Source of the DNA: Glebionis coronaria
Taxonomy: Eukaryota > Streptophyta > Magnoliopsida > Asterales > Asteraceae
Reading direction: 5' to 3'
Length of the DNA stretch: 64,000 nucleotides
Assembly (NCBI GenBank): GCA_025667525.1
Contig: CM046876.1
Coordinates: 568,289,469 to 568,353,468 of the forward strand
Shown here: one piece after another, positions 1 through 11,456 of the stretch
Position numbering within the stretch: the stretch's first letter is position 1
Layout: each line of letters starts with the position of its first letter
Translations under genes and position numbers: made by a program
The notes under the pieces: model-generated
What the model saw: the letters and a program-made list of their open reading frames with translations, nothing else
The model's database searches: none
What the model was told of the DNA's origin: nothing

Positions 1-460
1 TAATTTCTTCAAATCCCTTGTCGACGCGACTTGCACCGAGATCATCATCAAAAGAATTTTGTGGAGGTGATTGGTCAAAAATGGAGAATTGGTTGTCGAA
101 AGACGTATCATGGTTCATCGGTTGACAATCATACCCATAATGAGGTGCATTTCCATAAGACTCACATGAATACGACGATGGATATTGCGATGATTGGTTA
201 AAGAAATTAGGATTCGGTGTGGGGTCATTATAATTCGTACAACAAAATCCGAAGTCATGCTCCAAACCGCAAAAATCACACGAATAAGACGAAGGCGGTT
301 GTGGAGTTTGGTCATAGGATTGAAAAACGTAACCATGGTCGTTTTGAGAAGAGTTGTATATATACCCCTCCCTTCCTCCATAAATCTCGCAATTGAAACA
401 ATTACCACCGTCGGGCGGACCTCCACAATATGGACAAGAGTAATATCCATCGCTAGACAT
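1..460 (-). CDS. Gypsy gag N-terminus, cysteine-rich, partial at left window edge
   Basis: An ATG at 460-458 opens a minus-strand frame of 153 codons with no stop before the left edge. The protein starts with three cysteine-rich modules (CPYCGGPPDGGNC; CDFCGLEHDFGFCC; a third with one Cys-pair partner missing) rich in Tyr, Asn, Gln and Pro, followed by an acidic stretch. Similar N-termini occur in gag-pol polyproteins of Asteraceae Gypsy elements (family knowledge, not searched). The position fits: it reads away from the LTR at 1332-2420, with a primer-binding site between them. Gag would form the virus-like particle in the cytoplasm. No disruption is visible in this part; protease, RT and integrase would lie left of the window. 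Confidence 0.72.
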   Translation of the reverse strand, partial: MSSDGYYSCPYCGGPPDGGNCFNCEIYGGREGYIYNSSQNDHGYVFQSYDQTPQPPSSYSCDFCGLEHDFGFCCTNYNDPTPNPNFFNQSSQYPSSYSCESYGNAPHYGYDCQPMNHDTSFDNQFSIFDQSPPQNSFDDDLGASRVDKGFEEI

Positions 461-1305
461 GATGAAACGCGAATGGTGTTACGAGAATTAAACACTAGAG
501 GGTTAGAAAAAGAATTAATTAATAAGGGGTAAGAAGAATATTTTTCATTTTTGATTGTTTTTTAATTTTTTTGGTTTTTTGGTGTATTACGTAGACTCAA
601 ATCTACAAATCTCTCCTCGAATCGATTTCTCGATTAAAGGAGCCTCAAAGAATGAAAACGATCATGTGGAGTGAACGCCTTCAATGACTTTAGAACGTTG
701 GTGGAACACCAAAACGTTCAAGAGGGTTTAATCTTGAAAACAAGCAAATATATATGATACGTAGATAATACTTGGGCGGCAAACCCTCGATTAGCCCTCT
801 TTCTCAAAACACGCACAAGCAAGCGGGGGAAACGAGGCGGCGCTAAGCACTTAAGAGCCTTTTTCCCTTAGGTCGTGAAATACAACCGCCTTATACCCAC
901 CTTATAGTTTGTGTTAATTGAAATTAAGCCTCACGAAAGTATTTATCTATTTTGCCTTTAAACTTTTGCTTTGGATTCGAATACAATTATCGAGTGATGA
1001 AATCCCGAATCATGGTTGCGTTTTCACGCTTTGGAGTACTTGTATATTTATTGTTCTACGTAAGTACAATATAGTAATATATTCACAAGAAAAACGAAAA
1101 CGATAATGGGATATCTACAATATAGTAAAATGATTGGTTTGTGTTTAGTTTAGGAAAACTAAACACGATTTATTTGGATATTATAATATAATAGAGAAAA
1201 ATAACAAAAATGAGTATGTGCGATATGTACGCTTTCCAAAATTTGAAAAGCAAAAACGCACTACTCACACAAACACGATACTAATAATGGCACACTAAAA
1301 ACACC
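461..1305 (-). other. Untranslated leader of the left-edge Gypsy element
   Basis: About 845 bases lie between the gag ATG and the primer-binding site. No reading frame of note on either strand. Long untranslated leaders are usual in Athila/Tat-type Gypsy elements. Confidence 0.5.
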
Positions 1306-1323
1306 TCCCCGGCAGCGGCGCCA
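1306..1323 (-). promoter_or_regulatory. Primer-binding site, tRNA-Asp type
   Basis: On the minus strand this reads TGGCGCCGCTGCCGGGGA, complementary to the 3' end of plant tRNA-Asp with one mismatch. It lies 8 bases inside the LTR end (…CCTACA). It fixes the element's direction: 5' LTR to the right, gag to the left. Confidence 0.85.
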
Positions 1324-1331
1324 TTAATTGA

Positions 1332-2420
1332 TGTAGGTTTTTCGTACACGTTTTAGGAAAAACGCGTATGAGTGGCAAGTATTAAGCGTTACGTTTTAGG
1401 AAAAACGTAAAACCGAATAAATTCCAAGTTCGTTCTCGAAGGAGGTGTGTGGATTAAGTGTGCCAATTATATAAAATCAAGTTTGGATTAGTGACGTTTT
1501 TGGTTTAAAGAGAGAAAAAGTAAAGACGAGCTACGACTACGATTATACTACGACGTAATGACGTAAAACGCGAACGTAAATACGTAAAACGTGACAAAAT
1601 TAAAAATTAAATCTAAAAATTAATTAAAAGTTTAAACTAAGTCTAAAATAATATAAATAAGAATAAAAATCAAACAAATATATTTTAAAACCTTTTATTA
1701 ATTAAATATTCAATTTTAAATGCTAATTAAAGTCCTAAAATTAAATATAATTAACAAAATATCTAAAATATTATTTTATTGAACTAATAAGTCACTTATA
1801 TTATTTAAAGACTAAAAGGTATTTTTCCTAAAATTTTAAAACTATTTTTCTATTTTTAAAAGGCTAAAAACACTTTTTAAACTAAAATAATCATAAAAAT
1901 AATAAAATAATGTTAAAAATAAATATTATTTTTCAAAAAATCTTTTTTTTTTTAACTAAATTAACAAGGTAAAAATGAAAAAGTTTAAAAAAAACTAAAA
2001 AAAATGGCTAAAAACAAAAGTACCCCAAAGTACCCCATGGTGGAGTACTTCAGTGTTGTCCAAGATATCACCAGACAACAGGCTTGTCCAAGTTCAGTGT
2101 TGTCCGATATCGGACAACACTAAAAAAAATAAAAAAAATTGCAGCGTTCTCGGACAACAAAGAAAAACCTACTGTATGGTTTTTTCGGCTCGTTTTCGCT
2201 TGTTTTAGGCTTGTTTATTGGCATTTTTGGGCAATAAGGCACCCCCACAAGCATGGGATTGTGGAGAGTCAAGATAAACACAAATATACCAAAAACAAGC
2301 ACAATCAAAGCACCAAATCAACAAAATAAAATAAATAAGAACAAGAAAGTGGAGTTTGGTAGCTAGTTATAGTACACAGTAAATTCTATAGGAAACTTAA
2401 CACGACCAAAACTTGTTCTA
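1332..2420 (-). repeat. Gypsy LTR, copy A (5' LTR of the left-edge element)
   Basis: About 1.09 kb, nearly identical to 3077-4158; it starts TGTAGG on the + strand beside the primer-binding site. The right end is placed where the two copies diverge, just after cttgttcta, so the exact TG border there is uncertain. Very AT-rich in the middle, with a 26-bp perfect palindrome at 2096-2121. By eye the two copies differ at fewer than 2 percent of positions plus a few small indels, so the duplication is young. Confidence 0.8.
2096..2121. repeat. 26-bp perfect palindrome in the LTR
   Basis: Half-site AGTGTTGTCCGAT followed at once by its exact reverse complement. The same palindrome occurs at 3839-3864 in the second LTR copy. 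Confidence 0.95.
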
Positions 2421-3076
2421 GAAGGATTTCCATCTTCATTGTAAATACTTGCGTATTACTCGGATGTTTAGGCAAGATCATAAAGATTTTGCGTAGTATT
2501 TCTTACTTTTCACAAAGTGTGAAGAAGCAAGGAAACATGGAAATGTGTCCTAATGAGATATTTGATGATATCAAATGGCTCTAGAATCGACCGTGTATTT
2601 TGGATTTTAGTAATCAAAGGCTGGAGAGGAGTGCCACCATTTAAGTACCTATTTATTCGGAGTGAATAAATCGATAGATAACATGTTGATCTCTGTGTGA
2701 TTAAAACAAATACCTTTTGAGAGATATTTGAGTTAGTTGGGATTGGTTGTGCATTGCATCACTGGGTCCATGATGTCTAGCTTCAATAACATATGAGTAG
2801 ACACGATTTCTGCCTAAGGTTGTAAGGAGGGCTGCTTTGTTTTCACCCTTTCTCATTACAATTCTTTTTCATTCTTCAACCCCTTCAATACTCACCAGTA
2901 CGTCATAACTAGAACCTTTTTGTGATTGTTCTAGTGTTAACTTAAGTACTTGGTCGGCATTCAACTACGTTTACAAACTTTCTCTATATTTCCTAAGGAC
3001 TACTATTTCTAGCTATGGAATGTCCTTGGGAAGATCCCTCTTGTTCTAGAAGAATCATTGGACTTAACCTATTTGA
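2421..3076. other. Spacer between the two LTR copies
   Basis: 656 bases with no coding frame. A 13-base sequence, cttgttctagaag, occurs both at the copy A/spacer junction (2412-2424) and near the right end of the spacer (about 3041). There is no primer-binding site beside copy B, so this is not a normal element interior. It may be a deleted interior, or part of a longer LTR with an internal duplication. Confidence 0.45.
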
Positions 3077-4158
3077 TGTAGGTTTTCTGTACACGTTTTA
3101 GGAAAAACGCGTATGAGTGGCAAGTATTAAGCGTTACGTTTTAGGAAAAACGTAAAACCGAATAAATTCCAAGTTCGTTCTCGAAGGAGGTGTGTGGATT
3201 AAGTGTGCCAATTATATAAAATCAAGTTTGGATTAGTGACGTTTTTTGTTTAAAGAGAGAAAAAGTAAAGACGAGCTACGACTACGATTATACTACGACG
3301 TAATGACGTAAAACGCGAACGTAAATACGTAAAACGTGACAAAATTAAAAATTAAATCTAAAAATTAATTAAAAGTTTAAACTAAGTCTAAAATAATATA
3401 AATAAGAATAAAAATCCAACAAATATATTTTAAAACCTTTTATTAATTAAATATTCAATTTTAAATGCTAATTAAAGTCCTAAAATTAAATATAATTAAC
3501 AAAATATCCAAAATATTATTTTATTGAACTAATAAGTCACTTATATTATTTAAAGACTAAAAGGTATTTTTCCTAAATTTTTAAAACTATTTTTCTATTT
3601 TTAAAAGGCTAAAAACACTTTTTAAACAAAAATAATCATAAAAATAATAAAATAATGTTAAAAATAAATATTATTTTTCTAAAAATCTTTTTTTTTAACT
3701 AAATTAACAAGGTAAAAATGAAAAAGTTTAAAAAAAACTAAAAAAAATGGCTAAAAACAAAAGTACCCCAAAGTACCCCATGGTGGAGTACTTCAGTGTT
3801 GTCCAAGATATCACCAGACAACAGGCTTGTCCAAGTTCAGTGTTGTCCGATATCGGACAACACTAAAAAAAATAAAAAAAATTGCAGCAGACAACAAAGA
3901 AAAACCTACTGTATGGTTTTTTCAGCTCGTTTTCGCTTGTTTTATGCTTGTTTGTTGGCGTTTTTTGGGCAATAAGGCACCCCCACAAGCATGGGATTGT
4001 GGAGAGTCAAGATAAACACAAATATACCAAAAACAAACACAATCAAAGCACCAAATCAACAAAATACAATAAATAAGAACAAGAAAGTGGAGTTTGGTAG
4101 CTAGTTATAGTACACAGTAAGTTCTATAGGAAACTTAACACGACCAAAACTTGTTCTA
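3077..4158 (-). repeat. Gypsy LTR, copy B
   Basis: Second copy of the 1332-2420 repeat in the same orientation, again starting TGTAGG. It carries the same palindrome (3839-3864). Its left flank has no primer-binding site and no matching 5-bp target duplication could be found, so it is not a simple solo LTR. Confidence 0.75.
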
Positions 4159-7100
4159 TCCTAGATACCAGGCATCTAAACAAAAAAACTATCTAAATGA
4201 CCAAGTGTCACTACTCAAAAGCACAAAAATCACTACCTAAACCCTACTGTGCACCAGCAGTTGGCAGATTATGTTGAGGTTGCTGATGCAATTGGTACGC
4301 AATGGGTTTTGACAGCTCTTAACTAGTTTTTAAGCTACATAACCATCCAATTTTCTTACACACAGCCTTAGGTTGCCCTATGAGCTAACTATTAACAGGT
4401 TTCTAAGCCAAAAATATCAACAAGTATCCTTAAATACCTGTTGTACACCAACAGGCAAAAGAGGGGTGTTTTGCTGGTGTACTGACTATATTATGACTTT
4501 TATCAAACTAAAACTTTATGTTAACTCCACTAATCAACAAATGAACATCACACAAACCTAGAACAGCCCCTTAAACTAACCGTGAACAAAATTTAACACA
4601 CCAAAATGCAAAAATAAGTCAAGAGACCTGCTGATGTGGTTTGTTTGGCAGAAAAGTGGCGTGTGGTGCTATTGCTGGTGTATGTGGTCCAAAAGTGAGT
4701 GTTTGGTCACTCAAAGCTTACGACAAATCCACATAAACCACAATCTAGCTACATACAAACCTAAAGGAGCCCTACTAATTACTCAACGCTCAAACTCAAA
4801 ACACGCCTTAAAACTCCTAATGAGACCTACTGATCATCCAATCATAGAAAAATATGAACTCCTATTTTTTTGTATGACTATTATAATGGAACCAAATCTT
4901 AAATCGACTACTACTAACCTCTTAATATTGTAGCCATCAAACTTAATACAATACCCTATCCCTAAGACAAAATTACTACTTCTTCTAAGCAGTGGTTAAA
5001 ACTCAAAAATTGAAATTTATAAAAAGAAATTAGCAATCAAAAGTGAAATCATATAAAGTGAATGATCAAACCAGTAAATAAGCACGAAATAAACAGTAAC
5101 AATAAACAAATAAGTACGAAAGCACATAGATCAAGAATATAGCAGATTATAGGAAAATAAGATTTAAAAGGGGGGGAAATCACTTACAATGGGTCCAAAG
5201 CTCGAAAACCTCTAACCAACGACTATAAGCACCTCAACCTCGTCTCTTTTCACCTTATCTAATACAATAAGCTCCCACAACTTAATCCACATATTTTTAT
5301 ACCCAATACCAAAGAACATCGATCTGAACTTCTTCAAATCATAACCGCATCTACACTAGAACTTCCCCAAACACCTCCAAGCTACTTGTCACATACTCAC
5401 AAGCCTTTGAAGCGATTTTTGTCAAAAACCTCCACTAGCAGCTTATGATACAGTACCGTTATGTGATTGTTGAAGTTTGAAAAGGAAATTTACAAAACTT
5501 GGAATAAATTTCACTAGTGAAACTTAAAACTTGAAAACCTTTTGAAAAAGAGTTAAAAATATGCAGAGAACCATGACATTAAGCCATAAACCTAGTGCAT
5601 AAGCTATGTTGTGTCAAAACTAGCTTATGCACAGCTTAAAACTTAATGGGTCTCAAAGAATTTTACAAATTTTTTTTTTGGAAAAACCTTTGATGAACAA
5701 AATGAAGTAAAGATTTGCAGAATAGTTAAAATGCAAGGAAAATAACACTTGAACTTAAACAAGATAATAAGCTGAGGTGTCAACTTAGCTTATTATCAGC
5801 TTAAGCTCAAATGGTTCTTCAACAATAAACTCTCAAAGAGACTTATACTTTGAATAAACTGAAAGGTAAATGCAGAAATTTAAAAAATAAATATTAAAAT
5901 GGGAACTCAAATTTTATATCATCAATAATTCACTAAAATAACAAGAATTCTTGAAAAATATAAAATCTGGAACAAAATTATATGGGTACAGTCACCACAT
6001 ATAAATACTACTGGAAAGAGTATTCTAGATACATTGGAAACATATAAAACCCTAGAACATAATCTACCAAAAATACCCTTGCTGAAAATTAAAAAATATG
6101 GTCCAAGATGATCATGTGATGAGTCTGACTTTGCCCATGTGTTTCCAGCTGGTTCATCTTGATCTTAGTCGTCCATTGAACCATTGGGGGCCAAGTAATT
6201 CGTGCTAGCCATTGATTTTCTGTGGCTTTTTGTTTTCTTGCCCAAAGTGTAGTAGGGGAGGGTCCCATGTCCATGTGGAGATGTCGTGGGTTGATCTTCG
6301 AGGTAGGAAAGTGATGTGGGGATGGTAAATTATATTACTGGAGATGTAATTGGACTAATATAGGGTAATTATGGAAAGCATAATTAGGGTTCTTGTTGGG
6401 TGATTTGGGGATTAGCTGGGGTTAGGGGTGAACAGGAAGTGAAAACCAGGAAAGTAAAAACATATTATAACTCGTTTTAACAAAAAAAACTAATTAAATA
6501 TGTTAAACTTGTTGACTGGTTTGGCTGAGGTTTAAGTATGGGCCGGGTTTAGTGATTCATGATGGGCTTTGTGGGCTAATGTTGGGTAAAATCAGGGTAT
6601 GGGTTTAGATGATGGCACAAACAGCCCCTGAATTTGCAAAATGTATGCAAATAAAGTTTCTCCCAGCATTTCCTTACTTCCCTTTGCAATGTAACTTAGG
6701 GTAAATGACAAATCAGTCCCTCACTTTGATCAATCTTTGAAATAAGGACTATTTATGCAAGTTTAGCATTCTTCAAAGGCCAAGCTCGATAATCTTGAAA
6801 CTTAAGGACCCAAATGCAATTTTTGAGATTTGCAAGGGTTAAAAGTGACAAGTCTTTAATAGTTAAGAGACTAAAGTTGACAATCTTCTAAACTACAAGG
6901 GTATTTTTAGAAATTCATTTCTTGGGTCCGGTTCTTTGTGCGGCTTTGTTTTTCGTGTTCGTTTTTGCTTGATTCCTTTGATCTTTTGTTGATTTCACGA
7001 TATCCGTACCTAAAATACACAATGAACAAACACAAGCATATTTTGGGGTATTTTAATGACATTTTAAGCGTTTTAAGCCCGATTTGGACGATGAGACTAT

Positions 7101-7599
7101 GTATAATTGTAGTCTCGTCACTATTCTACCATCCTTTTGTCACCACAATCTTCATCGTCGTGAAATAAATGGGTTGTGGGTAAGCATAAATCACCATGAA
7201 ATCCATTTTGAAGAACAAATCTATTTTGCTCCCCCTTAACATATGCCACGATATTCGAAAATATTTCACATATGTAGGGACGAACCATCACGTTAAGTTA
7301 AATCATTTGTGATACACCGTTTCTTATATTAAATCACATCTTCTCCCCTATATTAAAAATATTAACCCAACCGATATTTTTGATATCAATTGATTTAATG
7401 AAGTTTTAACAAAGTTTTTGGGAAGAAAAAGGCAAGTCCGTTTTAGCTTCATGATACCGGTTTGTAATGACACCAATTTGTAAAAAGATACCATATATGT
7501 TGAAATAGATCACATATTTACCATATTAGAAAAATAATGACAAGGTTGGACCTGATTGATAAGAACATCATATGATAGAATCACGTGGTTCTTGTCGGC
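4159..7599. other. No gene seen; degenerate repeats and hairpins
   Basis: About 3.4 kb without a credible coding frame. Inside are two short perfect hairpins (5595-5632 and 5763-5797) set in a degenerate repeat of roughly 165 bases (about 5470-5890). A purine tract on the minus strand near 7230 (TAAGGGGGAGCAAAATAG) resembles a polypurine tract. The last few hundred bases were contiguous with 16119 onward before the 7600-16118 element inserted, so they may be 3' non-coding sequence of the Copia relic. Confidence 0.4.
5595..5797. repeat. Two related stem-loops
   Basis: GTGCATAAGCTA (5595-5606) pairs with TAGCTTATGCAC (5621-5632). GATAATAAGCT (5763-5773) pairs with AGCTTATTATC (5787-5797). Loops are 14 and 13 bases, and each stem is followed by a similar agcttaa segment, so they look like diverged copies of one unit. 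Confidence 0.75.
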
Positions 7600-8182
7600 T
7601 GATGACGTATAGTCCCTAGTCGGGCTGAATAGTCCGACTCACGGGTACTACCCGCATCCATCAGGAATGGATTGAATGCTTGTGCGATGCGCGCGCGCAG
7701 CCCAGGAGGCCCGGTAAGCCGTTGTCGCACATACGGCTAATTACTTAGCCAGGTACTTGTCGCAGCGCGACAGGATCAGACAAGAATATAATCTATCATA
7801 TAGATATATTCGCCTAAAGGGAAGAGATATACACTTGCCTTGGTTATGCGATAAGCATCAACCTATTTTAGGTCATTATCTATTCCTTTGGCCGCAAGAG
7901 TATGAGAGCCCAGCCAGGACTCTCTCGGGTATAAAAGTAACCCCCAAGGTTCCACAAAGATACGATACACATAATACCCTAAACACTACATACTCAAATC
8001 GATTACTTACTCTCACGCTGGAGTCTAATCGTGGGTAACAAACCTACGGTAAGCCTAACGGTGTCTGTTTAGTGCGCAGGGTCCTCAAAACAAGTTTCAC
8101 TTGGTGCAAGAACCAGAGTCCACAAGGCCCCAACTTAAGCCTTATTTGGGTCAAGCTCGGTCTATCAACTTTTGTATCAACA
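7600..8182 (+). repeat. 5' LTR of the Tat-like Gypsy element
   Basis: Begins TGATGACG and ends ATCAACA. A TATA box (TATAAAAG) at 7930-7937 predicts transcription starting about 30 bases on. The 3' partner is 15535-16118. Confidence 0.93.
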
Positions 8183-8185
8183 AGT

Positions 8186-8202
8186 TGGCGCCATCCGTGG
8201 GA
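8186..8202 (+). promoter_or_regulatory. Primer-binding site of the Tat-like element
   Basis: TGGCGCCATCCGTGGGA, three bases after the LTR end. The same 17 bases occur at 42935-42951 in another Gypsy fragment. I did not assign the tRNA. Confidence 0.8.
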
Positions 8203-8223
8203 CCCACACTAAGCTCTCAAGTG

Positions 8224-10015
8224 ATGATGAAAAGCGGCGCAAACCCGCCCCCACCAAAGGGGGGATCCAAGAAGCCAACAAGTCCATACTCAAGCTTTGA
8301 ACCTAATAACTCAGGTCGTGGAGGGAAGGGACTGCAAGTATCTTTCTCTCCACTAGTCACTTCTACCCCACAGACAGTCAGGGATGCATCTTCCTCTCGG
8401 GAGATCCTTGTTCAAGGCCACAAGGATGCTCTGGGCACAAAGGTTGTGATATATCCGCAAGCTGAGACGGAAATTCCCCCTCGGCAAAGCAAAGTATGAG
8501 CGACTATGTCGCGGAAAACTATGAGGCTTTGATCCCACTCATGAGGGCGCAAATGAGGGTGAATCCAACAAGAGATCTTCGGATCAGTCTAGACTTCGAT
8601 AAAGAATTTAAGGCCAGGGAAGGGTCAAGACCTATCAAGGAAGCTAGAAAGGAGAAAAAGAAGAAGGAAAGAACGACTGAGATCCCAACATCTCCTTCGG
8701 ATGCGCCTATCATTGAAGACGCATCATCCGCAGACAGTTCTGAGAACCCAAGAGAAGAGGACGGTTTCATTACACCAGTCAATAACCATCAACGCACAAG
8801 CGTGAAGGACATATTAGGGCCCGACCCTACTGGTAGACGAAGCGCCCTTAAATGACTGGGCCCCTTGGAAGTTGATTCATCTCAGGATCTGCAAGTTCAG
8901 GGAAGAAATAAGAGCACTGGAAGGATGCGCAAGAGGAACTCTTCAAGTGAGGATTCCTTGGACTCTAATGATAGCGACCGCAACCCTCGCCATAAAAGGG
9001 TCTCCCCTTCATCCATTGAGGATTCTGATTCCTCTGACTATGACAGAAAACACCGCAGGGCACCCAAAATACCAAGGATACAAGTTGAAGATCAATGGAC
9101 CTTGCCATGGCGTCGTGAGAAAGGAAGTACATTTTCAGAGCGCATAACTACTTTCAGGGATAACAAAAAAAGACGCATGTCGTCCAATGTCAAGACCTAC
9201 GACGGTACGACGGATCCAGATGATCACCTAAAAGTGTTCGAATCTCAAGCGGGGATTGAACAATGGCCAGAAGCCGTGTGGTGTCACATGTTCAACTCAA
9301 CGCTCATCAGGAACGCTCGGACATGGTTCGACCGTCTCCCGCGAAAGAGCATTCATGGGTTCGAAGAACTTAGGAGAGCGTTCCGAAGAATTATATGCAG
9401 CAGAATAAGTACGACAAAAGCCCTGTTTCACTTGCGAGAGTGAAGCAGAGGCACACCGAAAGCCTCGAAGACTTCATGGAGCACTTCAAATCTGAATGCA
9501 ACCAGATTAAGGATTGCCCGGAGATTCGTAAAATTTCTGGATTCCTCGTAGGCATCACCAACCCGGACATAATAAAAAAGTTGAACGACAGAACCCCGAC
9601 AACATTTGACGGGGTAATGAAAAGGGTCCGAGCATTTATCCAAGGAGAAACCGCCGTAGCAGATAGCAGGCAGATGACATCAGGCTACAAGTACCAAGAC
9701 CGCCCCAAGAAACAATCATATGGGCAAAACATCAGTCGCACGTTGGACTTCCAAGGAACGGTAAAGCAGGGGCGCAACAACAACAACAACAAGTTCACCC
9801 CGCTGCAAAAAACCTCCAGGGAGATATTCCTATCAGAAGGAGCAAGTTTTCCAAATCCTAGCCCAATGATGGGACCATCAGATAAACGGGATAACACAAA
9901 ACATTGTGAATACCATGATGATAAAGGGCATGCTACTGATGAGTGCATTCAATTGAAAAGGCACATTGAGAGCCTGGTCAAAGCAGGGAAGCTAAACCAC
10001 TTGATAAGAGACTAG
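8224..10015 (+). pseudogene. Broken Gypsy gag
   Basis: Gag of the Tat-like element. The likely start is the ATG pair at 8224-8229. The frame is lost near 8496 (frameshift), meets an in-frame TGA at 8853-8855, and shifts again near 9400-9440. The N-terminal third is low-complexity, Ser/Pro/Lys-rich. The retrotransposon-gag core follows: VKTYDGTTDPDDHL, a Trp/Phe-rich stretch, then AFIQGE in the last piece. The C-terminal region holds CEYHDDKGHATDEC, typical of this group, then ends at 10013-10015. Family assignment is by motif recognition; the breaks are read directly. Confidence 0.88.
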
Positions 10016-10081
10016 AGAAAGAGCACGGATAAGAAGAAGGGTGAAGCGAAGAAACAAAAGGATAAACCCATAACCATATAC

Positions 10082-10590
10082 ATGGTAGAAAGGGAAAAAT
10101 CTTTCATGCAAAGAAGGGTGGTCGTAGAATTTTCGCACGATAAAGAGATAGCATTCCCTATTCTTTCAGATATGGACTATAAAGTATGGTCGCTGACAAT
10201 TGACATAGCCCTCGGGGACCACACTATAGAAGGCAGGTGCGTCGACGGGGGTTCTGTAGCGAACATATTGAACGAACATTGTTTCACGCGACTACCATGA
10301 GAAATAAGGAAGGAGCTGGAAGAAACAGCACAGATCCTCACAGGGTTTAGCGGTGATATTGTTTCGCGCGACTACCACTGGGACACCTCTACACACAGGT
10401 GACCATTGGAAACGCAGAACACTCGACGACGGAGTGGATGGACTTCATGGTTATGCGATCTCAATCATCGTACAACGGGATAATCGGACATCCGGCACTA
10501 AAAACGCTGTGCACAGTACCTTCCACAACACATGGTATGTTCAAATTTCTAGTGCAAGATGGAGTAGTCACCATCCGTAACATAGACACA
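10082..10590 (+). pseudogene. Broken retroviral-type aspartic protease
   Basis: Protease region of the same element. The catalytic motif survives in changed form, VDGGSVANIL (10232-10270; usual form D-S/G-G-S/A). A TGA ends the frame at 10298-10300 and the C-terminal half (TTEWMDFMVMRS, YNGIIGHPALKTL) continues in another frame from about 10390. A short sequence, attgtttc.cgcgactacca, occurs at both 10279 and 10360, hinting at a local duplication that moved the frame. Confidence 0.8.
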
Positions 10591-10799
10591 CTCGAAGGGG
10601 GTAACAGCACTTCTAGCGCCAACGCCAAAAGGAAGCACGTAGACAGGTGTCAACACGATATGGAGCCCAACTCACAGGTGAAAAGAAGGAGGCGTATCTC
10701 AGAAGGGTCCCAGGCAAAGAACATATTCGTACGCGAGGGCTCGCTGTCAGAGCTCCCGTGGGTCCTCTTCTCGATAGGTTTCGCAGGAAACGGATGACC

Positions 10800-11456
10800 A
10801 GATGCAATATTCATCCTCACGAATCAGGGCGACATAAAAATCACCTACGCATTGCTGTTTGACTTCCCTACAACTAGCATGGAAGTAGATTTTGAAGCCC
10901 TCATAGCAGTTCTAAGATTGGCACTTAGAATGGGCATGAACAGCCTAGTGGCCTATGCATACAACCCTTTGGTAGCAAGTAGGGTCGAGGGGTCGTGCGA
11001 GCAACGAGGGTAGGTGCTAATCCAGTACACAGAAAAGATACGGGACGTGACAGCACATTTCACAGAATTTGCTATACGACGGGTTGCAGGAAAGAAGGAC
11101 GAAATCTCGGTGGACATGGAACAACTTTCAATTGTGAACATGGAGTCACCAACATGGATGACACCTATTAGAAAGTTTTTGTTTCATAACAAGTTGCCAA
11201 TCAGCAAAAGGAACTCTAGGCAAATACAGGTGAGAGCTAGGCACTTTAAAATTGTCAAAGGAACGTTGTACAGACAATCAGGCAACAGTCGTATGTTGCA
11301 ATGCCTAGCACCAGATCTAGCGCGGGCAGTGGTGGAAGCCGCGCACAGAAGAGTATATCCTCGTGGCCCGATAGCTGTGGTTGAGGAAATTACTCGCTTA
11401 ATGTACTTTTGGCCATTTATGCATAAGGATGCTCAGAAAAGAGTGGTGCGTTGTTA
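10800..11456 (+). pseudogene. Remnant of RNase H and integrase zinc-binding domain
   Basis: Immediately after the protease remnant comes a piece of RNase H (ILTNQGDIK … LLFDFPTTSMEVDFEALIA), then, after a stop near 11011, a frame ending with an integrase H2C2-type zinc-binding region (AHRRVYPRGPIAVVEEI … YFWPFMHKDAQK). The RT domain that should lie between protease and RNase H is missing, and the integrase catalytic core after 11456 is missing too. These are deletions, not point decay. Confidence 0.75.

Noticed and set aside
115..495. 126-codon minus-strand frame over the left edge
   Set aside because: It overlaps the cysteine-rich gag frame in another phase, and its peptide has no gag-like pattern.
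2084..2329. Plus-strand frame in LTR copy A, partly repeated in copy B
   Set aside because: It exists only because the LTRs are near-identical; a small indel breaks it in copy B.
7195..7245. 3' LTR of the Copia relic left of the Gypsy insertion
   Set aside because: A polypurine-like tract is present, but nothing matching the 25421-25755 LTR follows it.
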